A DNA stretch of 64,000 nt from Sporolactobacillus sp. Y61 (GCF_040529185.1 NZ_CP159510.1:1116001-1180000); one strand, 5' to 3'; numbered from the stretch's first letter, positions 1-11,276 are shown. Program-made: numbers and translations. The notes: generated by a model not told the origin, from the sequence alone.

Positions 1-24
1 GCTTTTTTGCGCTTGCTTTTTTTA

Positions 25-56
25 CCAAAACATGGTATAATTATACCATGTTTTGG
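25..56. repeat. 32-bp perfect palindrome over the transposase ribosome-binding site
   Basis: Bases 25-40 and 41-56 are exact reverse complements with no loop; the centre reads GGTATAATTATACC. The right arm ends in the first two bases of the GGAGGG ribosome site (55-60). A transcript entering from outside would fold and partly hide that site, a common way for insertion sequences to limit read-through expression. The role is inferred. Confidence 0.8.
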
Positions 57-66
57 AGGGATGAAG

Positions 67-1680
67 ATGTCGCTGGTTCATTTGAAAAACAAGAAGAATG
101 GTGTGACCTATGTATATGAATCCGTTGGATATTGGGACAAGGAGAAAAAACAGACACGAAACCATCGGAAATGTATTGGTAAACTGGATCCGAAAACTGG
201 GAAACTGATTCCATCTAAAAAGTATACCGAAGGTCTGAAAGACCTTCTGAACCAGAAAAAGAAGAAACGGGGACCAGTTCCGTCGGTTACTTATCAGCGT
301 CGTTTCTACGGGGCAACTTACCTGTTTGACGCCATCGGCGCCAAGCTTGGAATCACAGAAGATCTGGCGCGATGCTTTCCAAAGTCCTATCAGCAGATTC
401 TTTCGCTGGCTTATTATCTGGTGCTGGAAGATCGCAATCCGATGAGTCGTTTTCCCCGTTGGGCGAAAACTCATGTGCATCCCTATGGTAAGAATCTGCC
501 CTCTCAGAGGAGCAGTGAACTGCTTGGTTTGATCACGGAAAATGCCAAACACCATTTCTTTATTCTCCAGAGCAAACGGCGTATCCATGAAGAGTATCTC
601 GCTTATGACACCACCTCCGTTTCATCCTATTCCAAAGCACTGAAGCAAGTCCGCTACGGTAAGAATAAGGATCATGATCCGCTGCCGCAGATTAACCTGG
701 CGCTCCTTTATGGGGAGACCTCCGGTCTGCCGGTGGCTTATCGTAAACTGCCGGGGAATATTTCTGATGTCAAAACCATACGGACACTGCTCGCTGATGT
801 GGACTTTCTCAAACAGAAGAAAGTGAAAGTGGTCATGGACCGTGGCTTTTACAGTGAGAAGAATATTAATGCTTTTTATCAGAATCATGTCAAATTCTTG
901 ATGGGTGTCCGAGTGTCACTGAAATTCGTTCGTCAAAAGTTAAACGATGTCCGTCAGAGCATGATTACCCGTGCCCATTATGCTTCCGACTGCAATCTCT
1001 ATTATCAATCTTTCCTGACCGACTGGGACGATACCGAGGTCAAAAAGCGATCCGGGCAAATCATCACTGGCAAGAAAAGGCTGTACCTTCATCTTTTCTA
1101 TAATGACCAAAAAGCAACCGACGATAAGATGGCGTTCAATAAAATGTTGGACCGTCTGGAAGAAGAGCTGCAGTCCGGCAGGAGAGAACCTGAACATGAA
1201 AAGCTATATTCACGTTATTACGAATGGAAGGAAACGCCCGTAAGGGGGCTCTCCCTGACGCCAAAAAACGAAGCCATAGCTAAAGCAGAAAGGGACTTTG
1301 GTTATTTCGCACTGATTTCTAATGGAATCAAAGATCCCATTGAGGCATTGGAAGTTTATCGAACAAAGGATCTGATCGAGAAAGCCTTCGGTAATTTAAA
1401 GGAACGACTGAACCTGCGTCGGACTTCTGTTTCCTCTGAGGAAAATCTGGAAGGCAAACTTTTCGTCCAGTTCATTGCCCTGTTCTATCTTTCGTACATA
1501 AAAAAGGCCATGAGTGATCATCATCTGTTCAAACAGTACACCATTCAGGAACTTCTGGATGAACTGGACGTGATCGAACAGTACAGTCAACCCGGTGGTC
1601 ACACCCATTTGGGTGAGTTGACAAAGAAACAGACGAATCTTTATCAATACCTTGATGTGGATTCGCCTGCCTTGGTATAA
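67..1680 (+). CDS. IS4-superfamily transposase
   Basis: Cut-and-paste DDE transposase of about 537 residues. The first catalytic Asp lies in the segment AYDTTSVSSY, the second in VVMDRGF, and the C-terminal E-motif reads YRTKDLIEKAFGNLK, which fits the Y-(2)-K/R-(3)-E-(6)-K pattern of the IS4 group. I chose ATG 67 because GGAGGG at 55-60 gives 6-7 bases spacing; the in-frame ATG at 61 abuts that site. No stop or frameshift is seen, so the gene looks intact. Fragments of the same transposase occur at 11806-12024 and 17928-18088. Confidence 0.88.
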   Translation: MSLVHLKNKKNGVTYVYESVGYWDKEKKQTRNHRKCIGKLDPKTGKLIPSKKYTEGLKDLLNQKKKKRGPVPSVTYQRRFYGATYLFDAIGAKLGITEDLARCFPKSYQQILSLAYYLVLEDRNPMSRFPRWAKTHVHPYGKNLPSQRSSELLGLITENAKHHFFILQSKRRIHEEYLAYDTTSVSSYSKALKQVRYGKNKDHDPLPQINLALLYGETSGLPVAYRKLPGNISDVKTIRTLLADVDFLKQKKVKVVMDRGFYSEKNINAFYQNHVKFLMGVRVSLKFVRQKLNDVRQSMITRAHYASDCNLYYQSFLTDWDDTEVKKRSGQIITGKKRLYLHLFYNDQKATDDKMAFNKMLDRLEEELQSGRREPEHEKLYSRYYEWKETPVRGLSLTPKNEAIAKAERDFGYFALISNGIKDPIEALEVYRTKDLIEKAFGNLKERLNLRRTSVSSEENLEGKLFVQFIALFYLSYIKKAMSDHHLFKQYTIQELLDELDVIEQYSQPGGHTHLGELTKKQTNLYQYLDVDSPALV

Positions 1681-1758
1681 TTTCACGGGAATTCAGGTTA
1701 CCAGAGGAAAAGGAATTTTCCAAAAATTCATGTCGATCTTCTTATTTTGGGTGAATGC

Positions 1759-2958
1759 CTACTGCACTCCCATGTCTAGGAAAACCTTGTTAAGCGCTCT
1801 GCTTAAACTCGCGTTTGAATAATATTGTTCATAAACAGTTCGCGCATTTCTCTTGATTTTCTGTCTGAGTTCCGGATGGGTTGCCAGTAATTTTATCGAT
1901 TTCAAAAAGGTATCCGGCTGATCTGCAATTAAGATATTTTGCTGATCTGTGATCAGGCCTTCTGCGCCGATACTGGTTGAAACAACCGGCAACCCCTTGG
2001 CAAAGGATTCAATGATTTTCACTCTTTGACCACTTCCTATAAATAAGGGGACGATTGCAAGATCACATATCCTGATGTATTCGTTAATATCCTTAACGTA
2101 TCCGGTAACCGTAACGTTCTTCTTATCTCGATACTTCTCGATTTCTCTCGGGGGATTTGCACCGCAAATGTACAGGTCGTATTTATCTGGGTTTAAATTT
2201 AGAAAACAATTTTTTAAGAACCAGATTACCCCTTCCTTGTTAGGGTACCAGCTCATTGTTCCCATAAATAATAAACGAATCTTATTGTCTTTTCGTGGAT
2301 AAAAATCCAGAAATGGTGCATCGACATGAATCGGAATGACATCTATCTGTTTCCGAGTTTTGGATAACATATTTACAAATTCATTTTTGTCTGTCTGGCT
2401 AAGAGCAATCACACGATCCGCCCTGTAAAGCATATCTTTCTCAAATTTTTTTAATTTCACATACTCCACTTTTCCAAAAAGTCGTTTTACTTTATTTTTC
2501 ATTTGACCAATTATCCGTTTGAAAATCAGTGATTCAACATTCTGCTGATCCAACAGTACTTTTGAATGAAAATATTTATTGTATACCATCATCGATAAAT
2601 GGTTGACATAGATTAAATCATAGTGTTTCTCCTGCTGAAATTGAATAAGTTTCTCTTTCATTACTTTTGAAGAAAATTTTTTGATCACGTAGGGCAGAGG
2701 GGAAAAGAGACTAGATACATAATCTATTATGAAATGGAGCATGGATGCATCTTTAATGACTGTTTTTGGAATCACATGAATCTTGCGGCATACGCCGCTC
2801 AGTTCTGTCACGTACTTTCTATCCTCTTCATGATTGATAAATGCGAGTAAGTCGATTTCATGCTTCACAGACAAGGCTTTTAATGTGTTATATGTCTTAA
2901 TTTTCCCGCCATTATCCAATGGATAGGGCAATAAATTATTCATGAATAATATCTTCAA
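1759..2958 (-). CDS. GT4-family glycosyltransferase of the polysaccharide locus
   Basis: About 399 residues with two Rossmann-like halves (GT-B fold). The N-terminus has an acceptor-side pattern (LPYPLDNGGKIKTYN), and the C-terminal half carries the GT4 donor-site region FIGSGQRVKIIESFAKGLPV followed by STSIGAEGL. It should transfer a sugar to a growing repeat unit at the cytoplasmic face. It starts at TTG 2958 with an AAGGGA site 7-8 bases upstream, and its first bases overlap the stop of the upstream polymerase gene, so the two are coupled. An in-frame ATG at 2943 is an alternative start. Sugar specificity cannot be read from sequence. Confidence 0.82.
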   Translation of the reverse strand: MKILFMNNLLPYPLDNGGKIKTYNTLKALSVKHEIDLLAFINHEEDRKYVTELSGVCRKIHVIPKTVIKDASMLHFIIDYVSSLFSPLPYVIKKFSSKVMKEKLIQFQQEKHYDLIYVNHLSMMVYNKYFHSKVLLDQQNVESLIFKRIIGQMKNKVKRLFGKVEYVKLKKFEKDMLYRADRVIALSQTDKNEFVNMLSKTRKQIDVIPIHVDAPFLDFYPRKDNKIRLLFMGTMSWYPNKEGVIWFLKNCFLNLNPDKYDLYICGANPPREIEKYRDKKNVTVTGYVKDINEYIRICDLAIVPLFIGSGQRVKIIESFAKGLPVVSTSIGAEGLITDQQNILIADQPDTFLKSIKLLATHPELRQKIKRNARTVYEQYYSNASLSRALNKVFLDMGVQ

Positions 2959-4400
2959 TGATAATCCCTTCTTATGTTCACGTTTCTTTCTGATAAGTAA
3001 GCACCTGCCATCACAAAAATAAATCCTGAAGAGATAAAACTAATTGCTGATTCACTGAGAAAAGAAACCATAACTGTTCCTGACAGAGCACCTGCCAGGA
3101 TTAAGGAGTTCTTCTCATGACCTTCTTTATATTGTTTAAGCAAACCTGAGATAATAAGTGCTATAAAGACGAGAAACAGTGCGGTAACCACTAGACCTGT
3201 TTGACCAACCATAGTGCCGATATAACTCTCGCCGGCATTCATATTCATTGAATTGGCGCGTTCATTATATAAATTGGCGAAATTTCCGCTTCGCCCCAGT
3301 CCTGACCCGAACGGGTGTCTGACAATTGCCGCCAGATTACTGACCAGGCCGTTAATATGGGCCGGTAAAGAAGCAAATTTTTGATAGTTGGAGAAAATGA
3401 ACAGGACAAAGAAAAATAAAATATAACTTATAAAAAGCCCAACCAGTTGGCTGCTCCTGTTCTTTTGGAAAATAAGGCAAAACAGAATACCAATAGCTAC
3501 CGATAAAAGCCCACCCTTAGATAGAGTCATGACCAAACCGGTTGTGAGGAAGGTCATATAAAACAATTTCCTTATTCTGCTTTTTTTATAAAAATCTCCT
3601 AATATGGAATACAAGACCGGAATAACGAGAAATTGTCCCAGAAGTGTCGGATCCGCTATAAATGAGACCATTCTTCTTAAACTGGTACCAATAAAACTGG
3701 AAAAATCAAAAGTGTAAAAATTTCCGGGGAGGCCTTGAGTACCATATGCCCACAAGGACATCCCTTTATTTTCCATATAACTTTTAATGCCAAGACTGAT
3801 CCAAAATTTATCTCCCAGCACCCAGGTCTCTATAAATCCAAAAGATACGATTAACAACGATATTTTAATATAAAAATATAATAGTTTATCCTTGCATGAA
3901 ACCACATAATAGCCAAATAAGTATAAAATGACAGGCATAATCAATTGGCGCCCGGAAACCCCTTTGACAAATAAGTCCGGCTGATCTGGCCATATGAAAT
4001 AGAAAAGAATGCAGAACAAATATGTATATGAAATCCAGTTAATCATGTTCAATTTTTTTGATCTGTCTCTTTTTTTCAGCAATGAAAAAAGTAGGATACA
4101 AGTGTAGACATACAATTCCTTTATGGAGATTAAAAGCGTCACAAAAAATGGTCTATTTAATCCTGACAAAATGATGGCAAAGAAATTTTGAAAGACAATC
4201 ATGATGAGCAATAAGTAGGCAAATTTATTTACGTTCTTCCAATGGATAAATACGAGAATCAAAAAAATTCCCGACGTGATTAAGAACAAATTAAACTGCA
4301 GTAAGGCACTCAAGGTTCCAATAACAAGACCAGATATAATGACTAAAGTGGTCCGGACGGGCTTTTTAAGTCTTGCCGAGATCAATCTTTCTTCGTTCAT
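2955..4400 (-). CDS. Wzy/O-antigen-ligase-like membrane polymerase
   Basis: Strongly hydrophobic protein of about 481 residues with ten or more predicted membrane segments and a large loop in the second half (after PFGSGLGRSGNFANLYNER). This layout is typical of the Wzy/WaaL/EpsG-like superfamily that joins or transfers polysaccharide repeat units outside the membrane. I prefer ATG 4400, with GAGGA about 8 bases upstream, over ATGs at 4418 and 4451 that lack a good site. It overlaps the following GT4 gene. Assigned from hydrophobic layout and context only, since the family has little sequence conservation. Confidence 0.7.
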   Translation of the reverse strand: MNEERLISARLKKPVRTTLVIISGLVIGTLSALLQFNLFLITSGIFLILVFIHWKNVNKFAYLLLIMIVFQNFFAIILSGLNRPFFVTLLISIKELYVYTCILLFSLLKKRDRSKKLNMINWISYTYLFCILFYFIWPDQPDLFVKGVSGRQLIMPVILYLFGYYVVSCKDKLLYFYIKISLLIVSFGFIETWVLGDKFWISLGIKSYMENKGMSLWAYGTQGLPGNFYTFDFSSFIGTSLRRMVSFIADPTLLGQFLVIPVLYSILGDFYKKSRIRKLFYMTFLTTGLVMTLSKGGLLSVAIGILFCLIFQKNRSSQLVGLFISYILFFFVLFIFSNYQKFASLPAHINGLVSNLAAIVRHPFGSGLGRSGNFANLYNERANSMNMNAGESYIGTMVGQTGLVVTALFLVFIALIISGLLKQYKEGHEKNSLILAGALSGTVMVSFLSESAISFISSGFIFVMAGAYLSERNVNIRRDYH

Positions 4401-5036
4401 ATAAGCATCCTCTGTCATCACCCGGTTCTCATTAAAAACATGATGTTGCATACAATTTTACTTTCATTGGCAATTATTTGTATCGAATGCTTATCACCAG
4501 CGAGCCGGCAGGCCCGTCTGCAAGAATGATCAGGATCTTTTGTCAGAGCCATGGCCATCGTTCTTCAGGACAGAGATACCGGCAGTCAGATTAAAACTCT
4601 GAAAGATAAACACGATTCTTTGCCTTCTAAATGCCAGCTGATCTTTTGCAGAAAGATCACTTATTTCAGTGTGTTGTTAAAACGACCCTGACCGTCAGTG
4701 TAACTGTCCAGACACTCAAGCATACTCAGTAGCGTTAATTTCCCAAAAGGAAAGTCACCGTCCGGGAATCAAATCCAAATTAATGTCCTGCAAAATATGA
4801 ACACGTTTTTGAGTATTCTCTTTTTGCGGTTTTTTATTGAAATTAAGATATTCCCTTCCAGGTGGACGCTAACCGGAAGAAGTTGAGTCTGGGAAAATTT
4901 GAATTCAAATTAACAACCAAGATAAACCTGATGAGACATAGAAACGCATTGGAACTAAGGTAGCATCATATTCCACTTCTGTATGGTGTCAGTTTTTTTG
5001 TTTTCGGAAGTATCATGTTCCCATAGTATAAAGATG
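4401..5036. other. Non-coding stretch upstream of the polymerase gene
   Basis: No convincing gene or RNA recognised. It probably holds the minus-strand promoter of the polymerase-GT4 pair. AT-rich tracts alternate with pieces that look like decayed coding sequence. Confidence 0.4.
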
Positions 5037-5089
5037 ATGGGTGCCGAAGCAGTATTCTCTAATAATTGAAAATACCCTCCGACACCCAT
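5037..5089 (-). terminator. Stem-loop downstream of the twin peptide genes
   Basis: Bases 5037-5046 pair with 5080-5089 (ATGGGTGCCG against CGACACCCAT, one mismatch), with an inner GTATT/AATAC stem. It lies about 40 bases past the second peptide gene on the minus strand. It lacks a clean U-tract, so it may be a processing or stability structure instead. Confidence 0.4.
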
Positions 5090-5127
5090 ATCTGTTTACT
5101 TATATTCTCTGCAGAGAGTACGCCAAA

Positions 5128-5193
5128 TCAAAGGATTGATTCGATTTTCGCCAGTAATTGATAAAGAATTACACCTAAACTGCTTAACAGCAT
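5128..5193 (-). CDS. 21-residue hydrophobic peptide, copy 1
   Basis: ATG 5193 to TGA 5128, read on the minus strand. A G-rich ribosome site lies 8-15 bases upstream. The product starts MLLSSLGVIL and ends with a YQLLAK core and a short hydrophobic tail, with one Lys and one Glu: a likely amphipathic membrane-active helix. The paralog 55 bp upstream (5249-5314) keeps 16 of 20 residues after the start. Of 20 sense codons, nine differ silently, seven are identical and four change the residue, which is the signature of selection on a peptide rather than on DNA. I recognise no named family; phenol-soluble-modulin-like, type I toxin-like or signal peptide roles are all possible. Confidence 0.6.
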   Translation of the reverse strand: MLLSSLGVILYQLLAKIESIL

Positions 5194-5248
5194 CCCTTAT
5201 TCCCCCCCATTTTTTCTCATAATACATGAAAAGTGATTTTGTACAATC

Positions 5249-5314
5249 TCAGAGAATTGATCCAAGTTTAGCAAGCAATTGATATAAAATAACGCCTACA
5301 GTACTTAACAGCAA
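5249..5314 (-). CDS. 21-residue hydrophobic peptide, copy 2
   Basis: Starts at TTG 5314 with a strong AAGGGAGG site 8 bases upstream and stops at TGA 5249. The product begins LLSTVGVILYQLLAKL after the start residue and ends GSIL, so only Ser/Thr, Leu/Val, Ile/Leu and Glu/Gly replacements separate it from copy 1. Copy 2 lacks the Glu and is net positive. Both genes share orientation and probably a transcript, lying between two divergently oriented arms of a polysaccharide locus. No leader or cleavage motif is visible, so the primary product may be the active form. Confidence 0.6.
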   Translation of the reverse strand: MLLSTVGVILYQLLAKLGSIL

Positions 5315-5883
5315 GTGTGCTTCCTCCCTTTTGATTAATGTCAACATATTTGCTCACTTCGGGCCCACATCCAACTTAGCACGGTATAAAAGCGGTTACA
5401 ATATACATAGGAATCAGGTATATAGTCCTCCTTTAATTCTTGCTTGTGACCAATAAGGAGCCATATCTGACATGCCTGACTCCCATCTGGAAGGCACTCA
5501 GTCTTCAGCTCACCAGACGGCCCTCTCGCTGGAAAGTCATTGATTTTACTGCTGTTAACTGCAAGGACGTTCGTTATTTTTTTCCAAAATAAAAAGTTTT
5601 TTCCCCAGACGTTTCGTAAGATCTATTGGGCCCCTGTCTTTAGAACTATATTGATCGTGTGATCTATGTTACTTAATCGATACAAAAATAGAGTTCACAA
5701 ATTCGACATATATTAAACGAATTACTGATATATCAAGCCTATCATTTAAGATTTATTAAGTAATTATTATGATCCTTTAGTACTAAATTGATTTAAAGTA
5801 AAACATTAATTTTTTTTTATGCTATTATATTTGATACATGTAACAAAAGTCACTGGGCCCTCAGTTTCAACTTATGGAGTGTG
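5315..5883. other. Intergenic region with promoters for both directions
   Basis: No gene recognised. The minus strand should contain the promoter of the twin peptides; a GGAGG-like motif near 5428-5436 has no usable start codon after it. The last 130 bases before tagA are very AT-rich, with a TATTAT-like box near 5823. Confidence 0.4.
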
Positions 5884-7639
<1,756 letters not shown>

Positions 7640-7641
7640 TC

Positions 7642-8631
7642 ATGAACATACTGATCACGGGAGCTCATGGATTTATTGCAAAACATTTAGCAAGTAAACT
7701 CAAAGCGAGCCATCACAAGGTTATTCTGACGTCCCATACCCATTTTACTCATGAACAAACCTGTAACATGGTGATAAAAATGGATCTGTTGGACCTGAAC
7801 GAAATCATGAAAGTTATCAATAAAATAAAACCTGATGTGATCATGCATCTTGCTGCTCAGAGCAGTATACCGAGATCCTGGAAAGATCCGATGGAAACGG
7901 TCCGGGTTAATACATTGGGAACAACGAACATCATTCTGGCAGCTGGTATACTTCATCTGAAAACGAAGATGATTATTGTCGGATCGAGTGAAGAATATGG
8001 ATCGACTGCCGTGAAAAAGACATTACTTGTAGAAAACGATCCCTGTTTTCCTCAAAATCCATATGCGGTCAGTAAACTTGCTGCTGAACAGCTCGGCACG
8101 CAAATGTCGAAAAAATATCAATTGAACATTGTCTTTCTCAGACCATTCAATCATTTTGGCCCGGGTCAGAAAATAGGATTTGTCATCAGTGATTTTTGCT
8201 CACAGATTGCAAAAATTGAACAGAATCTGTTGCCGCCGGAAATGATCGTCGGAAATGTTCTTTCGTACAGAGATTTCCTTGCTTTGCCAGATGTGATTGA
8301 TGCCTATTATCTGGCTATTGAAAAAGATCTGCCAAATGGAGTCTACAATATTTCATCGGGAAAAGCTGTCTCTATACAATCAATTCTTATGAGATTGCTG
8401 AAGTTGTCCCGTAAAGCGATCCGTATCAAAAAAGGTAAGTTTCATGATCGAACAGCGGAAATCAACTCTTTCGCGGGTGACAGTACAAAATTCAGAAGAG
8501 TAACAGGCTGGAATCCCACTCGATCGATCAACGAATATCTGAAGGTGACATTAGACTGGTGGAGAGACGAAATAGAACGATGTGGTCGTGATTCTGAGCA
8601 GCACATTGGACGGGATAACATCAATGTCTGA
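7642..8631 (+). CDS. GDP-6-deoxymannose reductase-like SDR (Rmd-type)
   Basis: Extended short-chain dehydrogenase of about 329 residues. It has the nucleotide-binding N-terminus ILITGAHGFIAKHLA, the HLAAQSSIPRSW block, SSEEYG and the catalytic YAVSKLAAEQ, then FNHFGPGQ and SYRDFL. Placed directly after gmd, it most likely reduces the 4-keto sugar to GDP-D-rhamnose; GDP-6-deoxytalose or another deoxysugar is possible. ATG 7642 sits about 8 bases after a GAGCAGG site; ATG 7636 overlaps the gmd stop. Its end overlaps the next gene. If gmd is really broken, its substrate supply is lost unless another copy exists. Confidence 0.78.
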   Translation: MNILITGAHGFIAKHLASKLKASHHKVILTSHTHFTHEQTCNMVIKMDLLDLNEIMKVINKIKPDVIMHLAAQSSIPRSWKDPMETVRVNTLGTTNIILAAGILHLKTKMIIVGSSEEYGSTAVKKTLLVENDPCFPQNPYAVSKLAAEQLGTQMSKKYQLNIVFLRPFNHFGPGQKIGFVISDFCSQIAKIEQNLLPPEMIVGNVLSYRDFLALPDVIDAYYLAIEKDLPNGVYNISSGKAVSIQSILMRLLKLSRKAIRIKKGKFHDRTAEINSFAGDSTKFRRVTGWNPTRSINEYLKVTLDWWRDEIERCGRDSEQHIGRDNINV

Positions 8632-9532
8632 TAAAGTAGCTATTATACTGCTCAATTGGAATAATTACAAAGACACGGCAGAATGCCTGTTATCACTGAG
8701 TCACCTTGATGATCAGAATTTCTCTGTTTTCTTAGTCGACAACCATTCAAATGATCATTCATTTGAGCAAATTAAAGCAGACTATGATCACAATAAATAC
8801 GGAAATATTGAATTTTTTTTCATTCAAAGCAGAAAAAATCTGGGCTTTGCCGGAGGAAATAACATTGCTGTTCAGAAAGCATATGACCTGGGGTACCCGT
8901 ACTTTTGGCTGTTAAACAACGACACGGTTGTTTTAAGAAACAGTCTGACTTATCTTTTAAAAGAAATCAAGATGCATCCGGAAGTCGGGATTGCAGGATC
9001 AAAAATCTATTATTACGGGACAAATAAAATATGGTTTGCCGGTGGCGAAATTAATACTTATACAGGAAAAACAAAACACAGGGGCATTGGGGAAATGGAT
9101 CACGGTCAATATGATGAAAAAAGAATGGTTGATTATATTACAGGATGCAGTCTGTTTTTTCGAAGAGATGTTGTTGATACCATTGGATTCATGAAAGAAC
9201 GGTATTTTCTGTACTATGAAGAAGCAGAGTGGAATCTGAGAGCGGGAAATTATGGATGGAAGATCCTCTATGTCCCTCAGTCCCAAATCTATCATAAAGT
9301 TTCAGCTTCAAGCGGTGGAGAGAACAATCAGGCACCCTATGTCGCGTTTTATGAAATAAGAAATGCTTATTGGATGATTAAGGATACACAGAGAAGCAAG
9401 ATAAAAAGGACGCTTTCCTTCCATCATAAATACTGCAAAGCTCTAAGAAAGTTAATACAAATATATTTATTTAATCAGGACAATAAGTCTGTGCGGATAA
9501 AATACATTATCAAGGGCCTGTTGTACCGTTGA
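8624..9532 (+). CDS. GT2-family glycosyltransferase (rhamnosyltransferase-like)
   Basis: About 302 residues, GT-A fold. Motifs in order: ILLNWNNYKDTAECLLSL at the N-terminus, FLVDNHSND, NLGFAGGNN, WLLNNDTVV (the DxD-type site), GSKIYYYG, GCSLFFRRDV and ERYFLYYEEAEWNLRA. This set is common in transferases that add deoxysugars in O-antigen and capsule loci. It starts at ATG 8624, inside the end of the reductase gene, so it is coupled to it. With an Rmd-type enzyme next door, a D-rhamnose donor is a reasonable inference. Confidence 0.85.
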   Translation: MSDKVAIILLNWNNYKDTAECLLSLSHLDDQNFSVFLVDNHSNDHSFEQIKADYDHNKYGNIEFFFIQSRKNLGFAGGNNIAVQKAYDLGYPYFWLLNNDTVVLRNSLTYLLKEIKMHPEVGIAGSKIYYYGTNKIWFAGGEINTYTGKTKHRGIGEMDHGQYDEKRMVDYITGCSLFFRRDVVDTIGFMKERYFLYYEEAEWNLRAGNYGWKILYVPQSQIYHKVSASSGGENNQAPYVAFYEIRNAYWMIKDTQRSKIKRTLSFHHKYCKALRKLIQIYLFNQDNKSVRIKYIIKGLLYR

Positions 9533-9658
9533 ATAGACCGGTCGACACATATTCACATCATAAAAGAAAGCTGGTTTATGTTACTGAATTAACGAACTCA
9601 ATTCATATGCGTATTGATTAACAGATCAGACGAAGTGATTTTGCTCAGGAGAATATTC

Positions 9659-11008
9659 ATGAAAATGATTCACGATATACGAAAGGTGTTTAATGCTCAT
9701 TTAATAACATTGATTACGGGTACTGTAATCGGTTTTATCCTGCCAGCTTTACTCCCGGTTGGTCAGTATGCAGAGATTAAAACATTCTCATTGTATCTTT
9801 CTCTGATTGGTATTTTTCACTTTGGTTTTGTGGATGGTGTTTTTCTCAAATATGGCGGGAAAAAGGCTGCAGAAATCGATAAGCAGTCATTAGTATCGGA
9901 AAAACGTTTTTTATTCTGGTTTCAATTGTTATTGACATTATTATTGGTTATAGCAGGTCTGAAGTTAGAAAATAATATTGTGCTGGCTTTTGCTCTGTCA
10001 TTACTTCCAGCAAATATGATTGCTTTTTATCAATTCATTTATCAGGCATTGGGAGAATTTTCTCTTTATGCTCGAATTATGTACGTTACCTCTTTCGGTA
10101 ACCTGATCATCCCACTGATCCTTATCGCTTTGAAAGTGAAATCATCTCTGTTTTATATATCAGGGATGGTTATTATTTATTATATTGTCTATCTTGCCCT
10201 GGAGCGATTTAACCCTTTCAAGCAGCATAGCAAAATAAAATGGGATTTTGCCGATTATAAGCAATGTTTCTATTCGGGTATCTTTATTTTAATCAGTAAT
10301 TTTTCGATGCTCCTTTTTTATACTATGGACCGCTGGTTTGTTAAATTGTATTTTGACACGAAAAGTTTTGCCTTCTATTCTTTTGCCATTTCAATGATGA
10401 CGGCTGTCAATGTATTGATCGGATCACTGACTACAACGATGTATCCCTATCTGGCAAGAATCAGAGACTCAGACAAATTATGCCGGATCAGAGATTATTT
10501 ACTGATCCTCGGAACATTTGTAAGTGGCTCTATTTTCATCTTCAGTTTCATTGTCAATCATTTCATTACTGAATATGTTCATTCACTGAACATTATTACC
10601 ATTCTGTTCGCCGGGTTTCCGGCAATTATCATCGTTAATGTGCTCTTTATCAATTTATATAAGGTAGAAAAGAAACAAAAAAAATATCTGATCATTGTGT
10701 CGATCCTGCTTGTGGTCTCAGCTCTTGCAATTATAATCACTGTTCATCTGTTTCACAATTATTTATCTGTTGCTTTTGTAACAGTTCTTGCGTTTTACAT
10801 TTGGTTTTTTTATTCAACACATGATTTTACAAACATACAACATTCATCTGGGATTGTTTTATATTTATTCAGCTTTCTTGTTTTATATTCGGTTACTACC
10901 TATTATTGTAACGACATTGCCGGGATTATTATTTATTACCCGGCAATGGCCGTCATCACGTATTTTTTTATCGGTAAGCGTAACCCCTGGTCAAAGATGC
11001 GGGATTGA
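9659..11008 (+). CDS. Polysaccharide flippase (Wzx/PST family)
   Basis: About 449 residues with some twelve membrane segments over the full length, and the MOP-superfamily pattern of an early conserved segment (TLITGTVIGFILPALLPV). It should move lipid-linked repeat units across the membrane for Wzy polymerisation. I chose ATG 9659 because CAGGAGA lies 7 bases upstream; an earlier in-frame start at 9614 has no site. It closes the plus-strand arm of the locus. Family sequence identity is low, so the call rests on topology and neighbours. Confidence 0.78.
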   Translation: MKMIHDIRKVFNAHLITLITGTVIGFILPALLPVGQYAEIKTFSLYLSLIGIFHFGFVDGVFLKYGGKKAAEIDKQSLVSEKRFLFWFQLLLTLLLVIAGLKLENNIVLAFALSLLPANMIAFYQFIYQALGEFSLYARIMYVTSFGNLIIPLILIALKVKSSLFYISGMVIIYYIVYLALERFNPFKQHSKIKWDFADYKQCFYSGIFILISNFSMLLFYTMDRWFVKLYFDTKSFAFYSFAISMMTAVNVLIGSLTTTMYPYLARIRDSDKLCRIRDYLLILGTFVSGSIFIFSFIVNHFITEYVHSLNIITILFAGFPAIIIVNVLFINLYKVEKKQKKYLIIVSILLVVSALAIIITVHLFHNYLSVAFVTVLAFYIWFFYSTHDFTNIQHSSGIVLYLFSFLVLYSVTTYYCNDIAGIIIYYPAMAVITYFFIGKRNPWSKMRD

Positions 11009-11243
11009 TTTATACCTGACGGGAGGAGGGTTTGTGGTTGTAGTGACCAGACGTAGCCTGTCAAGGGTATCGCCGGGTGGTTCTTCAAGATTCGGAGGTT
11101 GATCAAACAGATAAGTTGTTTACTTTTGTAGTTTCTTTAACGCTGTAAATGGTGCTGCTTGCTACGGCCTTTACTGAACTGTCAGCTTTTTATCCATCAC
11201 AAAAGATTTGGTCGAAAGCCCCGCTTGACACAGTTACAGAACA
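11009..11243. other. Intergenic end of the polysaccharide locus
   Basis: No gene recognised. Base composition becomes more GC-rich just after the flippase stop, suggesting a junction with foreign sequence. Confidence 0.3.
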
Positions 11244-11276
11244 CAAATAAACCTCCACCCGTTTACAGGGTGGAGG
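11244..11276 (-). terminator. Stem-loop terminator for minus-strand transcripts
   Basis: CCTCCACCC (11252-11260) pairs perfectly with GGGTGGAGG (11268-11276) around a 7-base loop. Read on the minus strand it is followed by TTTATTTGTGTT, and it sits just past the esterase fragment. Confidence 0.6.

Larger units (their letters stand above)
1..1697 (+). mobile_element. IS4-superfamily insertion sequence, left end outside the window
   Basis: One long transposase gene followed by a 28-bp terminal repeat at 1670-1697 that begins CCTTGGTATAATTTCACGGG. The same right end occurs on a remnant at 12107-12134, and diverged copies in both orientations bound the MITE at 53826-53995. The left terminal repeat is not visible, so it should lie just before base 1. 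Right flank sequence resumes at 1698. Family inferred from the transposase. Confidence 0.8.
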
